From the NCBI GenBank assembly GCA_015065135.1, contig SVQY01000012.1, forward strand, positions 1 through 57,846: 57,846 nt of DNA. Reading direction: 5' to 3'. Position numbers and translations under genes: made by a program. The stretch's first letter is position 1. The number at the start of each line of letters is the position of its first letter. Origin of the DNA: Oscillospiraceae bacterium. GTDB taxonomy: Bacteria; Bacillota; Clostridia; Oscillospirales; CAG-272. Under the pieces are notes generated by a model. The model saw only the letters and a program-made list of their open reading frames with translations, searched no databases and was not told the DNA's origin. Positions 1-7,463 of the stretch are shown one piece after another.

Positions 1-28
1 AAAAAGAAAAGGCCTAAGGGCTTCGGAT

Positions 29-61
29 CGCAGCGGTAGCGCGCTACCGCTGCGGTTTTTT
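29..61 (+). terminator. Rho-independent terminator of an upstream gene outside the window
   Basis: A perfect 13-bp palindrome (arms CGCAGCGGTAGCG / CGCTACCGCTGCG) is followed by GTTTTTTC. It ends transcription entering from the left edge; its gene is not in the window. Confidence 0.75.
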
Positions 62-94
62 CTTGTTTCGGTGGTAAATTCTGCTATTTTCTCA

Positions 95-123
95 TTGACT
101 TTGCCGATTTCCTATGCTACAAT
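95..123 (+). promoter_or_regulatory. Sigma-A promoter of the glutaminase-like gene
   Basis: TTGACT, 17-bp spacer, TACAAT, with a TG one base upstream of the -10 box (extended -10). It lies about 50 bases before the start codon, and the terminator at 29-61 insulates it from the left. Confidence 0.7.
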
Positions 124-175
124 ACAATTACAATGCCCTATTATGGGAATTTTAACTATTAAGGAGAACAAAGAT

Positions 176-2182
176 ATGAGACTTCGTCCGCCTTCTGTAC
201 CGCTGATCAACATTGACCCGTTTTTTAACGTCTGGTCTCCCGCCGATAAGCTGACCGATGTGGATACCGCCCATTGGACCGGCTACACCAATGCCATTCT
301 CGGCACCGTCAACATTGACGGCGAGACCTTCCGACTGATCGGTAAGGATCACGGCGAGAACATCCCTGCGATGAAGCAGGTGGAAATGGATGTGGATTCC
401 TTCTCTACCACCTATGTGTTTGAGGAGAAGGGCGTTCGCCTGCAGCTGGTATTTACCTCTCCCATTATGCCAGACGATCTGTACTATCTGACCAGACCTG
501 TCAGCTACCTGGAGATCCGCAAGGAGGCGATCGACGGTCACAGACATAACGTCAGCGTAAAGCTGGCCTGTGCCGAGCAGTTCTGCGTGGATCGCGTGGG
601 TGACGACGAGGTCGAGACCGAGATCCTGACGCTGGAGGGCGGCATCAAGTCTGTCAAAATGGGCTCCAAGGGGCAGAAGCTGCTGGCCTATGATGCCGAT
701 GATGCCCGTATCTGCTGGGGCTACTTCTATCTTTCCACCGATGCGCCCAAGGCGCAGGTCGGTGTAGAGAAGAAGACCATCAGCTTCTACACCTACCGCA
801 ATCTGCCCGAGGAGACGGCAGAGATGACCTTTGTTACCGCCGAGGCAAAGCTGGGTGACAGCACCCTGTTTACCTTCGCCTACGACGATGTGAAGTCTAT
901 CCAGTACTATGGCAAGAACCTGACCTCCTACTGGAATATGAACGGCGAGAAGATCACCGACGAGATCGTGGCCGCTCACGCCGATTACGAGACCGTGCTC
1001 ACCATGTGCGATATGTTTGCCGACGATATGTTCGTGCACGCCGTGCGCGCAGGCGGTGAGAAGTATGCAGAGCTGCTGCAGCTGGCCTTCCGTCAGACCA
1101 TTGCCGCTCATAAGCTGGCTATGGACGAGAACGGCGAGGTGCTGTGGATCTCCAAGGAGTGCTACTCCAACGGCTGCGCTGCTACCGTTGACGTTTCCTA
1201 TCCTTCCATCCCTCTGTTCCTGCTCTACAACCCCGAGCTGGTCAAGGGTATGATGCGTCCCATTTATAAGTTTGCTGCTACCGATGCGTGGAAGTATGAT
1301 TTCGCGCCCCACGATGCGGGTCGTTACCCTCTGCTCAACGGTCAGGTCTACGGTCTCAAGAACGGCGAGCTGCTGTTTGAGAAGCAGATGCCCGTAGAGG
1401 AGTGCGGCAATATGCTGATCATGGAGGCTACTGTGGCCATTGCTACCGGCGATGCATCCTTTGCCAACGAGCATATGGACGTGCTGGATCAGTGGGTCAA
1501 GTACCTCATTGCCAACGGCCGCGATCCCGAGAACCAGCTTTGCACCGACGACTTTGCCGGTCACCTTGCACACAACTGCAACCTGACCCTGAAGGCGATC
1601 ATGGGTCTTGGCTGCTACGGCATCCTGCAGGGCATGAATGGAAAGAAGAGAGAAGGGAAGAAGTATATCGACATGGCTCGCAAGATGGCCGCCGACTGGG
1701 CAAAGCGCGCCGCCAACGGCGACGGCAGCTACCGCCTGGCCTTCGACCGTCCCGGCACCTTCTCGATGAAGTACAATATCGTTTGGGATAAGCTGTTTGG
1801 CACCGGTATCATGGATCGCACCGTGATCGAGTCCGAGGTGGCCTCCTACCGCCGCCGCGAGAATGCCTACGGCCTGCCTTTGGACAACCGTCAGCCCTAC
1901 ACCAAGTCCGACTGGCTGGTCTGGACCGCAACCCTTGCCGAGAACCGCGACGATTTCGAGGCTATGGTGAACAAGATGTGGGATGCCTTCAACAGCACCG
2001 AGACCCGCGTGCCCATGACCGACTGGTACTGGACCGTGACCGCAGGTCAGAAGGAGTACAAGAGCAAGACCTATTGCGATCTCCACACCGAGATGATCGT
2101 AAAGGGCTTCCAGAACCGCACCGTGCAGGGCGGTCTGTTCATCAAGCTGCTGGAGTACAGCGGCATTATGAAGATCAAGTAA
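176..2182 (+). CDS. Glutaminase-like protein (DUF4964/DUF5127/DUF4965/DUF1793 type)
   Basis: 668-residue protein of the GtaA-like glutaminase-domain family. The start is like other members (VPLINIDPFFNVWSP at residues 7-21, then DTAHWTG), and the C-terminal half is an alpha-helical toroid of the DUF4965/DUF1793 kind. Fungal relatives hydrolyse glutamine; bacterial members are mostly uncharacterised and resemble glycoside hydrolases with an (alpha/alpha)6 fold, so the substrate here is open. The start chosen is the ATG at 176, preceded by AAGGAG at 161-166; an in-frame extension to 71 has no ribosome site and overlaps the promoter. There is no signal peptide, so a cytoplasmic enzyme is inferred. 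It is monocistronic, between its own promoter and a terminator. Confidence 0.8.
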   Translation: MRLRPPSVPLINIDPFFNVWSPADKLTDVDTAHWTGYTNAILGTVNIDGETFRLIGKDHGENIPAMKQVEMDVDSFSTTYVFEEKGVRLQLVFTSPIMPDDLYYLTRPVSYLEIRKEAIDGHRHNVSVKLACAEQFCVDRVGDDEVETEILTLEGGIKSVKMGSKGQKLLAYDADDARICWGYFYLSTDAPKAQVGVEKKTISFYTYRNLPEETAEMTFVTAEAKLGDSTLFTFAYDDVKSIQYYGKNLTSYWNMNGEKITDEIVAAHADYETVLTMCDMFADDMFVHAVRAGGEKYAELLQLAFRQTIAAHKLAMDENGEVLWISKECYSNGCAATVDVSYPSIPLFLLYNPELVKGMMRPIYKFAATDAWKYDFAPHDAGRYPLLNGQVYGLKNGELLFEKQMPVEECGNMLIMEATVAIATGDASFANEHMDVLDQWVKYLIANGRDPENQLCTDDFAGHLAHNCNLTLKAIMGLGCYGILQGMNGKKREGKKYIDMARKMAADWAKRAANGDGSYRLAFDRPGTFSMKYNIVWDKLFGTGIMDRTVIESEVASYRRRENAYGLPLDNRQPYTKSDWLVWTATLAENRDDFEAMVNKMWDAFNSTETRVPMTDWYWTVTAGQKEYKSKTYCDLHTEMIVKGFQNRTVQGGLFIKLLEYSGIMKIK

Positions 2183-2190
2183 TAAACATC

Positions 2191-2226
2191 GATCAGGGCA
2201 GAGGCGAAAGCCTCTGCCCTGATTTG
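2191..2226 (+). terminator. Terminator of the glutaminase-like gene
   Basis: A 14-bp stem (ATCAGGGCAGAGGC / GCCTCTGCCCTGAT) with a GAAA loop starts 9 bases after the stop codon. The T tail is weak (TTGATC). Confidence 0.6.
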
Positions 2227-2227
2227 A

Positions 2228-2491
2228 TCATAATAGCCCTGCCAGTGTAAGCTGTACTCCAAGGCGAAAGCCGCTTTCGAAAAAACGCTCAAAATAGAGA
2301 TCGTGCAGCTCGGCACAGCAATCGTCGTATTTTTCAAGCGTTTCTTTTTGCGCATCACTCAATGCCTCGCTTAATTTTTCCCGATTCCGTTGGATCAGAT
2401 CCGTCAATTCCTTGACCTGCGGGCAACCGCGATCGCGATTGAAGATATCCTCTGTGTTGTCCAGCCAGAGCTGATGTAGTGCATTTTTCAT
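2228..2491 (-). CDS. DUF6809 family small protein
   Basis: 87-residue helical protein. The N-terminus begins MKNALHQLW, the middle is a charged helical segment, and the C-terminus has FFESGFRLGVQLTLA, which resembles the conserved tail of DUF6809 proteins of Clostridia. Function is unknown. The start at 2491 has AAGGAGG upstream; a longer frame to 2536 would run into the promoter. It is divergent from an XRE regulator. A perfect sigma-A promoter (2535-2563) drives it, and three operator-like palindromes cover that promoter, so repression by the neighbouring XRE protein is the likely control. Confidence 0.7.
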   Translation of the reverse strand: MKNALHQLWLDNTEDIFNRDRGCPQVKELTDLIQRNREKLSEALSDAQKETLEKYDDCCAELHDLYFERFFESGFRLGVQLTLAGLL

Positions 2492-2507
2492 TTTTATTCC
2501 TCCTTGC

Positions 2508-2586
2508 ACATCTAAAGTGATGTAAATTGAAAACATTATACACCAGATGTGGTGTTATGTCAAGGGTTTTACATCAGATGTGGTAA
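2508..2586. repeat. Three operator-like 16-bp palindromic repeats
   Basis: Sites at 2508-2523 (ACATCTAAAGTGATGT), 2540-2555 (ACACCAGATGTGGTGT) and 2571-2586 (ACATCAGATGTGGTAA) fit ACAYCAnnnnTGRTGT. Starts are 32 and 31 bp apart, about three helical turns, so all face the same side of the DNA. The middle site lies in the spacer of the minus-strand promoter and touches its -10; the others flank it. Inferred target: the adjacent XRE protein. Confidence 0.6.
2535..2563 (-). promoter_or_regulatory. Consensus sigma-A promoter of the DUF6809 gene
   Basis: On the minus strand TTGACA (2563-2558), 17-bp spacer, TATAAT (2540-2535): a perfect consensus whose spacer is occupied by the middle palindrome. 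Confidence 0.8.
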
Positions 2587-2622
2587 AATTTGTTTATAAA
2601 ACGCGATACGGAGGGTAATGCC

Positions 2623-2841
2623 TTGAAATATGCAAACAGACTACACGATATTAGAATAGACCATGATTTGAAACAAGTGGATGTTGCAAAAATTTTGGAG
2701 ACAACGCAACAATACTACAGTGCATATGAATCCGGTAAAAGGGATATGCCGTTTAGCAGGGCAATAGAGCTTGCAAAATTTTATAACGTCAGCCTTGATT
2801 ACTTGGCGGGATTGATCGATACGCCACGTAAGCTGCATTGA
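2623..2841 (+). CDS. XRE-family helix-turn-helix regulator
   Basis: 72-residue single-domain DNA-binding protein. The HTH_3 fold spans nearly the whole length: LHDIRIDHDLKQVDVAKIL (helices 1-2), TTQQYYSAYESGKRDMP (recognition helix region), then YNVSLDYLAGL, the usual end of the fold. The start chosen is the TTG at 2623, preceded by CGGAGGG; a TTG at 2590 would add 11 residues but has no ribosome site. It is divergent from DUF6809 across 131 bases holding three palindromes and probably controls that gene and perhaps itself. It is more AT-rich than the surrounding genes, which is compatible with acquisition together with its partner. Confidence 0.8.
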   Translation: MKYANRLHDIRIDHDLKQVDVAKILETTQQYYSAYESGKRDMPFSRAIELAKFYNVSLDYLAGLIDTPRKLH

Positions 2842-2891
2842 GTTTATGACACTAATATAGCAGGGTGTGTGCGGAATAGGTGCGTTTTACC

Positions 2892-2920
2892 TTGACAGCA
2901 CTTGCCCGCGTTACTATAAT
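2892..2920 (+). promoter_or_regulatory. Consensus sigma-A promoter of tcdA
   Basis: TTGACA, 17-bp spacer, TATAAT, 31 bases before the GTG start. Confidence 0.8.
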
Positions 2921-2950
2921 AAAAATGAAAAAGACAAAGGGGGGAGCTTC

Positions 2951-3673
2951 GTGGCAGAGCAAAAGGAGAGCTGGTATGCCCGTACCGAGCTGCTGCTTGG
3001 AAAAGAGGGAATGGCACGGCTTTCGGGGGCACGTGTTGCCGTTTTTGGCATTGGCGGCGTTGGCGGATACGTGGTAGAGGCGCTGGCGAGAGCCGGGGTC
3101 GGTGCCTTGGATCTGTTTGACCCGGATACCGTCAGCGAGACCAATCTGAACCGCCAGATCATTGCGCTGCGCAGCACGCTGGGGCAGTATAAGACCGATG
3201 TGGCAGCCGCACGGGCGAAGGACATCAACCCCGAGATCCGCGTGCAGACCTCTCACCTTTTTTACCTGCCCGAAAATGCCGATACGGTGGAGCTTTCGGC
3301 CTATGACTATATCGTGGACGCCATCGACACGGTTTCGGCGAAAATGGAGCTGATCCGCCGCGCCAAGCGGCTGGGTGTGCCGATCATTTCCTCCATGGGC
3401 ACCGGCAACAAGCTGGATCCCACGGGCTTTCGCATAAGCGACATTGAAAAGACCTCGGTCTGCCCTCTGGCACGCACCGTTCGCGGCCTTTGCCGCCGTG
3501 AGGGCATCAAGGGTGTGAAGGTGCTCTGGTCGGCGGAGGCGCCGCGCAGGGTCAGTCTGCCTGCGGAGCACGGCAGGCACGCCCCGGGCAGCATTTCCTT
3601 TGTGCCCGCTGCGGCAGGGCTTTGCATTGCGGGGGAAGTGATCAATGATCTTGTAAAAGCAAGACAAAAATGA
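2951..3673 (+). CDS. tcdA: tRNA threonylcarbamoyladenosine dehydratase (TcdA/YgdL)
   Basis: 240-residue E1-like (ThiF/MoeB) enzyme that cyclises t6A37 of tRNAs to ct6A in an ATP-dependent step. Visible: N-terminal RTELLLGKEGMARL, the nucleotide-binding GIGGVGGYVVEALARAG, DPDTVSETNLNRQI (ATP-site Asp and Arg), DAIDTVSAK, and SSMGTGNKLDP, all typical of the YgdL subgroup. The start is the GTG at 2951, with AAAGGGGGGAG upstream and a perfect promoter just before it; upstream in-frame codons lie inside that promoter. Length matches the family (about 240-270). The catalytic Cys is probably in SVCPLARTVRG. Monocistronic. Confidence 0.9.
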   Translation: MAEQKESWYARTELLLGKEGMARLSGARVAVFGIGGVGGYVVEALARAGVGALDLFDPDTVSETNLNRQIIALRSTLGQYKTDVAAARAKDINPEIRVQTSHLFYLPENADTVELSAYDYIVDAIDTVSAKMELIRRAKRLGVPIISSMGTGNKLDPTGFRISDIEKTSVCPLARTVRGLCRREGIKGVKVLWSAEAPRRVSLPAEHGRHAPGSISFVPAAAGLCIAGEVINDLVKARQK

Positions 3674-3674
3674 G

Positions 3675-3713
3675 AAAACGCATACCGTTACCCACGTAAC
3701 GGTATGCGTTTTT
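3675..3713. terminator. Bidirectional terminator between tcdA and the GH32 gene
   Basis: A 17-bp stem (AAAACGCATACCGTTAC and its complement) with a CCAC loop lies between convergent genes, with A/T runs at both outer ends. Confidence 0.8.
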
Positions 3714-3716
3714 GCG

Positions 3717-4820
3717 TTAAAGCAGGACGGAATAGATCGCCTCGCCGCCATTGACAAAGACCTCGACGACGTAGCCGTCACGTAGGATCTTCAGGTCGCG
3801 GATCTCCCCCTCGTAGACCACGGGGTCGCGCCCCTCGCGACGGATGATAAAGCCGCACTCGGTACGCTCTACCGACGGATCCTCGTCGGTGAGCAGGTGC
3901 TGCAGCTCGGCAATGGGATAAGCGCAGATCTTGTCGCCCACCAGCTTCAGCTCACGGGGCACCGACATGCAGCCCACGTCCCGTTCGGCCATGCCGCGGT
4001 AGCGCCATCCGGGGATCCAGGCGATCAGCAGATCCCGTCCTAAATGATCACGGAAGGCCTGGCCTGCGTACTGATCGGGGCCGCGATCCACCTCCCCCGT
4101 GACTTTGGGCAAAAATATGTTGTCACAAAAATCGCCATACGTGATCGAAAAACGGTGACGTTTTTCCAGGGGACAGACCGATGCGGCCAGCAAATAGCCC
4201 TGCGCGGTCTTGAAAAAGGAAGGGCACTCGGTATATTTGCAATCCGCCCATTCCTGCAGAATGCCGCGGTACTGCCAATGCAGCAGATCTTCGCTTTGAT
4301 AAAGCAGCAGACGTCCTGTTTTGCTTTCCGGGTGACCGGTCGCCATCACGCAGTAGTAGCAGCCGTCGATCTCGCAGACGGCAGGATCGCGGAAATCCTT
4401 GCCGCCGTCGGCAGGGTAATGATCGATCACGGGATTGCCCGCGTATTTTTCAAAATGAATGCCGTCCTTGGAGTATGCTACGCTGACGGTCTGGTAGGCG
4501 TGATGTCCTTCCTCGTCCTTGCGGATCGAGGCATAGAACAGGTACAGCACGCCGTCTTTCACTATGGCAGTACCCGACCAGCAGCCATCCGTGTCGTAGG
4601 GCTGATCGGGATACAGTGCCACGGGCAGCTCCTCAAAGGTGAGAAAATCCTTGGTACGGGCGTGCCCCCAATGCATCGGCTGCTTCCACGGGATCTCGTG
4701 ATCCGGCGCGTGCTGATAGAATATGTGATAGTAGCCCTCGAACCATACAAGACCGTTGGGATCGTTGATCCAGCCCTTTTGGGGGCGGTAATGATAACGG
4801 AGCTTTTGCAGATAGTCCAT
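3717..4820 (-). CDS. Glycoside hydrolase family 32 (sucrase/sucrose-6-phosphate hydrolase type)
   Basis: 367 residues; hydrolyses beta-fructofuranosides by a retaining mechanism. The five-bladed propeller shows WINDPNG (17-23, nucleophile Asp20), the FRDP stabiliser motif (Asp145) and TECP (198 acid/base Glu). There is no signal peptide, so it is likely intracellular, acting on sucrose, sucrose-6-phosphate or imported fructo-oligosaccharides. It is short for the family (usually about 450-500): the propeller is complete, but the C-terminal beta-sandwich is reduced to about 60 residues ending GYVVEVFVNGGEAIYSVLL. No phosphotransferase or transporter gene is adjacent. The start ATG at 4820 has AAGGAGG upstream. 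Confidence 0.85.
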   Translation of the reverse strand: MDYLQKLRYHYRPQKGWINDPNGLVWFEGYYHIFYQHAPDHEIPWKQPMHWGHARTKDFLTFEELPVALYPDQPYDTDGCWSGTAIVKDGVLYLFYASIRKDEEGHHAYQTVSVAYSKDGIHFEKYAGNPVIDHYPADGGKDFRDPAVCEIDGCYYCVMATGHPESKTGRLLLYQSEDLLHWQYRGILQEWADCKYTECPSFFKTAQGYLLAASVCPLEKRHRFSITYGDFCDNIFLPKVTGEVDRGPDQYAGQAFRDHLGRDLLIAWIPGWRYRGMAERDVGCMSVPRELKLVGDKICAYPIAELQHLLTDEDPSVERTECGFIIRREGRDPVVYEGEIRDLKILRDGYVVEVFVNGGEAIYSVLL

Positions 4821-4837
4821 GATAGCCTCCTTGGAGA

Positions 4838-4875
4838 AAAAGCCCCAAAACGCATACCGTTTTGGGGCTTTTTTT
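4838..4875 (-). terminator. Terminator downstream of efp operon
   Basis: Stem GCCCCAAAACG / CGTTTTGGGGC with A and T runs on either side. It ends the minus-strand efp operon just before the GH32 start. The same stem is reused at 51055-51092. Confidence 0.8.
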
Positions 4876-4887
4876 ATTCGGTTGAAA

Positions 4888-5298
4888 TTATTCCGCGCTG
4901 CTGCAGGTGATCTTTTCGCCGCAGGCAGGGCAGGTCAGGTTTTCGGGATCCAGCGTTTCGTCAAAGCAGATGGTCTCGTGGCACTTGGGGCATTCGACCT
5001 CATAGGTCTCGTCCATATAGTCGTCACAGCCATCGCAGCCCTCGCAGTCGCCGTCGCAGTAGTCCTCGTCCTCGTCATCGCCGAGCAGGACCTCCTCAAC
5101 GTCGCCCAGATCCTCGTCAAGCTCCTCGCAATAATCGTTGAGCTCCTGTACGTCCAGATCCAGCTCATCGACCTTCTCGGCCAGAGCATCCACCATATCC
5201 AGGAGTGCCGCGATCAGCTTGCCCTCCTTGGTGGTCTTGTCGTACTCCAGGCCATCGGCCAGGCCCTTGATATATGCGGCCTTTTCGGTCAGCTTCAT
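4888..5298 (-). CDS. CD1247-type protein with acidic Cys-rich linker and zinc ribbon
   Basis: 136-residue protein of the CD1247 N-terminal domain family, found in Clostridia beside efp. Residues 1-50 form a helical domain (MKLTEKAAYIKGLADGLEYD), followed by an acidic helix, then an Asp/Cys-rich stretch (CDGDCEGCDGCDDY) and a C-terminal zinc ribbon with CPKCHE and CPACGE. Function is unknown; the ribbon suggests nucleic-acid or protein binding. It lies 25 bases after efp on the same strand and shares its promoter, so a translation-related role is a reasonable inference. The start has GGAGGG upstream. Confidence 0.8.
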   Translation of the reverse strand: MKLTEKAAYIKGLADGLEYDKTTKEGKLIAALLDMVDALAEKVDELDLDVQELNDYCEELDEDLGDVEEVLLGDDEDEDYCDGDCEGCDGCDDYMDETYEVECPKCHETICFDETLDPENLTCPACGEKITCSSAE

Positions 5299-5323
5299 TG
5301 TGAAACCCTCCTTGCTTATTGCA

Positions 5324-5884
5324 TTATGCGCGAGAGAGATACTCGCCGGTACGGGTGTCGATCTTCAGCACATCGCCCTCGTTGATGAACAAGGGAACCT
5401 TGACCTCAGCGCCGGTCTCCAGGGTGGCGGGCTTGAGGGTGTTGGTGGCGGTGTTGCCGGCAAAGCCGGGATCGGTCTGGGTAACGGTCAGCTCTACGAA
5501 TGTGGGGGGCTCTACGCCAAATACGTTGCCCTTGTAGGAAACGATCTTGCACATCATCTCCTCCTTGACAAATCTGAAGCTCTCGGGCAGCTTGTCGCTG
5601 TTGAGGGGCATCATGTCAAAGGTCTCCATATCCATAAAGTAATAAAGATCGCCATCGTTGTAGGAGTACTGCATCTCCTTGCGCTCGATGTAAGCGTTCT
5701 CGAACTTGTCGGTGGGGTTGAAGGTCTTCTCGATGACCGCACCGGTGACAACGTTCTTCAGCTTGGTACGCACGAAAGCGGCACCCTTGCCGGGCTTTAC
5801 GTGCTGGAACTCAACGACCTGCAGGACATTGCCCTGGCCGTCGTCAAAGGTGATACCGTTCTTAAAATCGCCTGCTACTACCAT
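5324..5884 (-). CDS. efp: Translation elongation factor P
   Basis: 186-residue EF-P, which enters the E site of stalled ribosomes and speeds peptide-bond formation at polyproline. The three beta-barrel domains and full length (family about 185) are intact. The tip loop reads [10 protein letters not shown] with Lys33 at the position that is modified or used unmodified in Bacillus-type EF-P; no beta-lysylation or rhamnosylation gene is in the window. Start ATG 5884 has CGGAGG upstream. First gene of a two-gene operon, driven by the promoter at 5952-5980. Confidence 0.95.
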   Translation of the reverse strand: MVVAGDFKNGITFDDGQGNVLQVVEFQHVKPGKGAAFVRTKLKNVVTGAVIEKTFNPTDKFENAYIERKEMQYSYNDGDLYYFMDMETFDMMPLNSDKLPESFRFVKEEMMCKIVSYKGNVFGVEPPTFVELTVTQTDPGFAGNTATNTLKPATLETGAEVKVPLFINEGDVLKIDTRTGEYLSRA

Positions 5885-5951
5885 TGTGTTTCATCCTCCG
5901 AATTGTAATCTGTCCAATTAAGGGCGTAGTTTGCCCATTTAATCACCATAT

Positions 5952-5980
5952 ATTATACTGTATCGAACGCATATTTTCAA
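5952..5980 (-). promoter_or_regulatory. Sigma-A promoter of efp
   Basis: Minus strand TTGAAA, 17-bp spacer, TATAAT, about 70 bases before the efp start. Confidence 0.7.
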
Positions 5981-6042
5981 GGGGTTTTGCGAATTTTCTT
6001 GAAAAAGTCAGCAAAAAATCAGAGAGAAGTGCAAAAGATGCG

Positions 6043-6071
6043 TTGACAAATTTTAATTTCTGTATTATAAT
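6043..6071 (+). promoter_or_regulatory. Perfect sigma-A promoter of the remA-thiN operon
   Basis: TTGACA, 17-bp spacer, TATAAT. It begins a run of co-directional genes to 16310 with no strong internal terminator. The leader to the remA start is about 85 bases. Confidence 0.8.
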
Positions 6072-6093
6072 ATATACTGTATATTTATCGGCA

Positions 6094-6132
6094 GGTCGTA
6101 TAATGGGGTGTGAGCAAAGGATGTCCGACCCC
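6094..6132 (+). other. Leader with two alternative pairings upstream of remA
   Basis: GGTCG at 6094-6098 can pair with CGACC at 6126-6130, while GGGGT at 6105-6109 can pair with ACCCC at 6128-6132. The two pairings share bases and cannot coexist. No known riboswitch class was recognised. Confidence 0.3.
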
Positions 6133-6163
6133 GGAAACGAATGAAAATATTTGAGGTGATAGC

Positions 6164-6439
6164 ATGAAATTCATCAATATCGGCTTTGGCAACATGGTAG
6201 CGGTGGACCGCATGGTGGCACTGGTCAGCCCGGATTCCGCGCCGATCAAGCGTCTCATCCAGGATGCCAAGGATAGCGGTCGCACCATTGACGTGACCTG
6301 TGGCCGTCGCACCCGTGCGGTGATCATCACCGATAGCGAGCACGTGATCCTTTCTGCCATTCAGGCAGAAACTATCGCCAATCGTCTCTACGACGATTCG
6401 CTGGAGGATACCGATGAGGAGGAGACGGAAGATGCCTGA
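6164..6439 (+). CDS. remA: RemA/DUF370 DNA-binding regulator
   Basis: 91 residues. RemA of Bacillus subtilis is a DNA-binding activator of biofilm matrix and osmoprotection genes that forms ring oligomers. Visible are the conserved [26 protein letters not shown]-type N-terminus (residues 4 onward) and the [12 protein letters not shown] segment, with an acidic tail. Its position immediately before gmk and rpoZ is the conserved Firmicute order. ATG 6164 has GAGGTGAT upstream. It overlaps gmk by 8 bases, so the two are translationally coupled. Confidence 0.93.
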   Translation: MKFINIGFGNMVAVDRMVALVSPDSAPIKRLIQDAKDSGRTIDVTCGRRTRAVIITDSEHVILSAIQAETIANRLYDDSLEDTDEEETEDA

Positions 6440-7049
6440 AGCCAATAAAAAAGGATTGCTGATCGTGGTCTCCGGCCCTGCCGGCAGCGGCAAGGGCACG
6501 GTGCTTTCCCACCTTCTGAAGGCGGGTGGCTATCGCTGCTCGGTCTCTGCCACCACCAGAGCGCCCCGCCCCGGCGAGGTCAACGGTGTCAACTATCATT
6601 TCCTTACAAGAGAGGCCTTTATCGAGCGCATTGCGCGAGATGAGATGCTGGAATATACCGAGTACTGCGGTAACTACTACGGCACGCCCAAGAAGGAGGC
6701 CGAGGAGGTATTGGCCAGCGGCTGCAACCTGATCCTGGAGATCGAGGTCAAGGGAGCTGCCAATGTCAAGCGCAAATACCCAGAGGCGGTGACCATTATG
6801 CTGCTGCCCCCCACGGGCGAGGTGCTGGAGGCGCGACTTCGCGGCAGAGGCACCGAAAGCGAGGAGGTCATCCAGGAGCGCATGGCTCAGGCGCGCAACG
6901 AGATCGCGCAGCTGCGCCATTATGATTACGTGGTCTATAACTATGACAACCGCGCCGAGGAGGCGGCTGATATCATCCGCCGCATCGTATTCGCCGAGGG
7001 CTACTCTACCGTACACCATCCGGATATTACCGATACTTATTTTGCATAA
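6432..7049 (+). CDS. gmk: Guanylate kinase
   Basis: 205-residue enzyme that phosphorylates GMP/dGMP to GDP/dGDP. The P-loop GPAGSGKGT is at 15-23; the GMP-binding [19 protein letters not shown] and YGTPKKE follow, then the lid ERMAQARNE. The ATG at 6432 is preferred over one at 6414 because GAGGAGGAG ends nine bases before it. It overlaps the end of remA. Length is normal. Confidence 0.96.
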   Translation: MPEANKKGLLIVVSGPAGSGKGTVLSHLLKAGGYRCSVSATTRAPRPGEVNGVNYHFLTREAFIERIARDEMLEYTEYCGNYYGTPKKEAEEVLASGCNLILEIEVKGAANVKRKYPEAVTIMLLPPTGEVLEARLRGRGTESEEVIQERMAQARNEIAQLRHYDYVVYNYDNRAEEAADIIRRIVFAEGYSTVHHPDITDTYFA

Positions 7050-7097
7050 ACACTGTCAAAATTATTAACATTAACCCATAGAAAGAGGAGAAAAACA

Positions 7098-7391
7098 ATG
7101 ATCTATCCCACCATTCAGGAGCTGACCAAGGGCAACTATAATCGCTATCAGCTGGCCATTGCCACCGCAAAGTGCGCGCGTATCATCACCGATGAGTATG
7201 ACGAGCAGCGCAAGGCCGCGGAGAAGACGCTGACCGGCAGCAAGGAGGGTGCTTCCACCATCGCTTCGCTGATCGATCCTGCGCTGGCCAATGAGAAGGC
7301 CGTAAAGAATGCCATCAACCGCCTCAGCAACGGCGAGTACGAGATCGTAGACGCGCCCGAGGTAGAGGAAGAGGAGCTGCCCGAGGACTGA
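7098..7391 (+). CDS. rpoZ: RNA polymerase omega subunit
   Basis: 97-residue omega subunit, which helps assemble the beta-prime subunit. It starts MIYPTIQELTKGNYNRYQLAIATAKCARII, the conserved omega core, and ends in an acidic tail (VEEEELPED). GAGGAG lies before ATG 7098. Normally coaBC follows rpoZ in this cluster; here priA follows directly. Confidence 0.92.
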   Translation: MIYPTIQELTKGNYNRYQLAIATAKCARIITDEYDEQRKAAEKTLTGSKEGASTIASLIDPALANEKAVKNAINRLSNGEYEIVDAPEVEEEELPED

Positions 7392-7463
7392 TCGGGCGAG
7401 AGGCGGCTTGCACCGCCAAAAAACGGATAGGACCCGTTACGGGTCGTGAAAGGGGGAGATCTG

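Noticed and set aside
152-2086. A 644-codon frame on the minus strand opposite the glutaminase-like gene
   Set aside because: It mirrors the third-base GC bias of the real gene, has low-complexity composition (many Gly/Ala/Val/His), no ribosome site and overlaps a well-supported family protein.
2508-2586. Three short repeats as a CRISPR array
   Set aside because: Only three imperfect palindromic 16-mers with 15-16 base gaps, overlapping a promoter; no spacers or cas genes. They fit operators.
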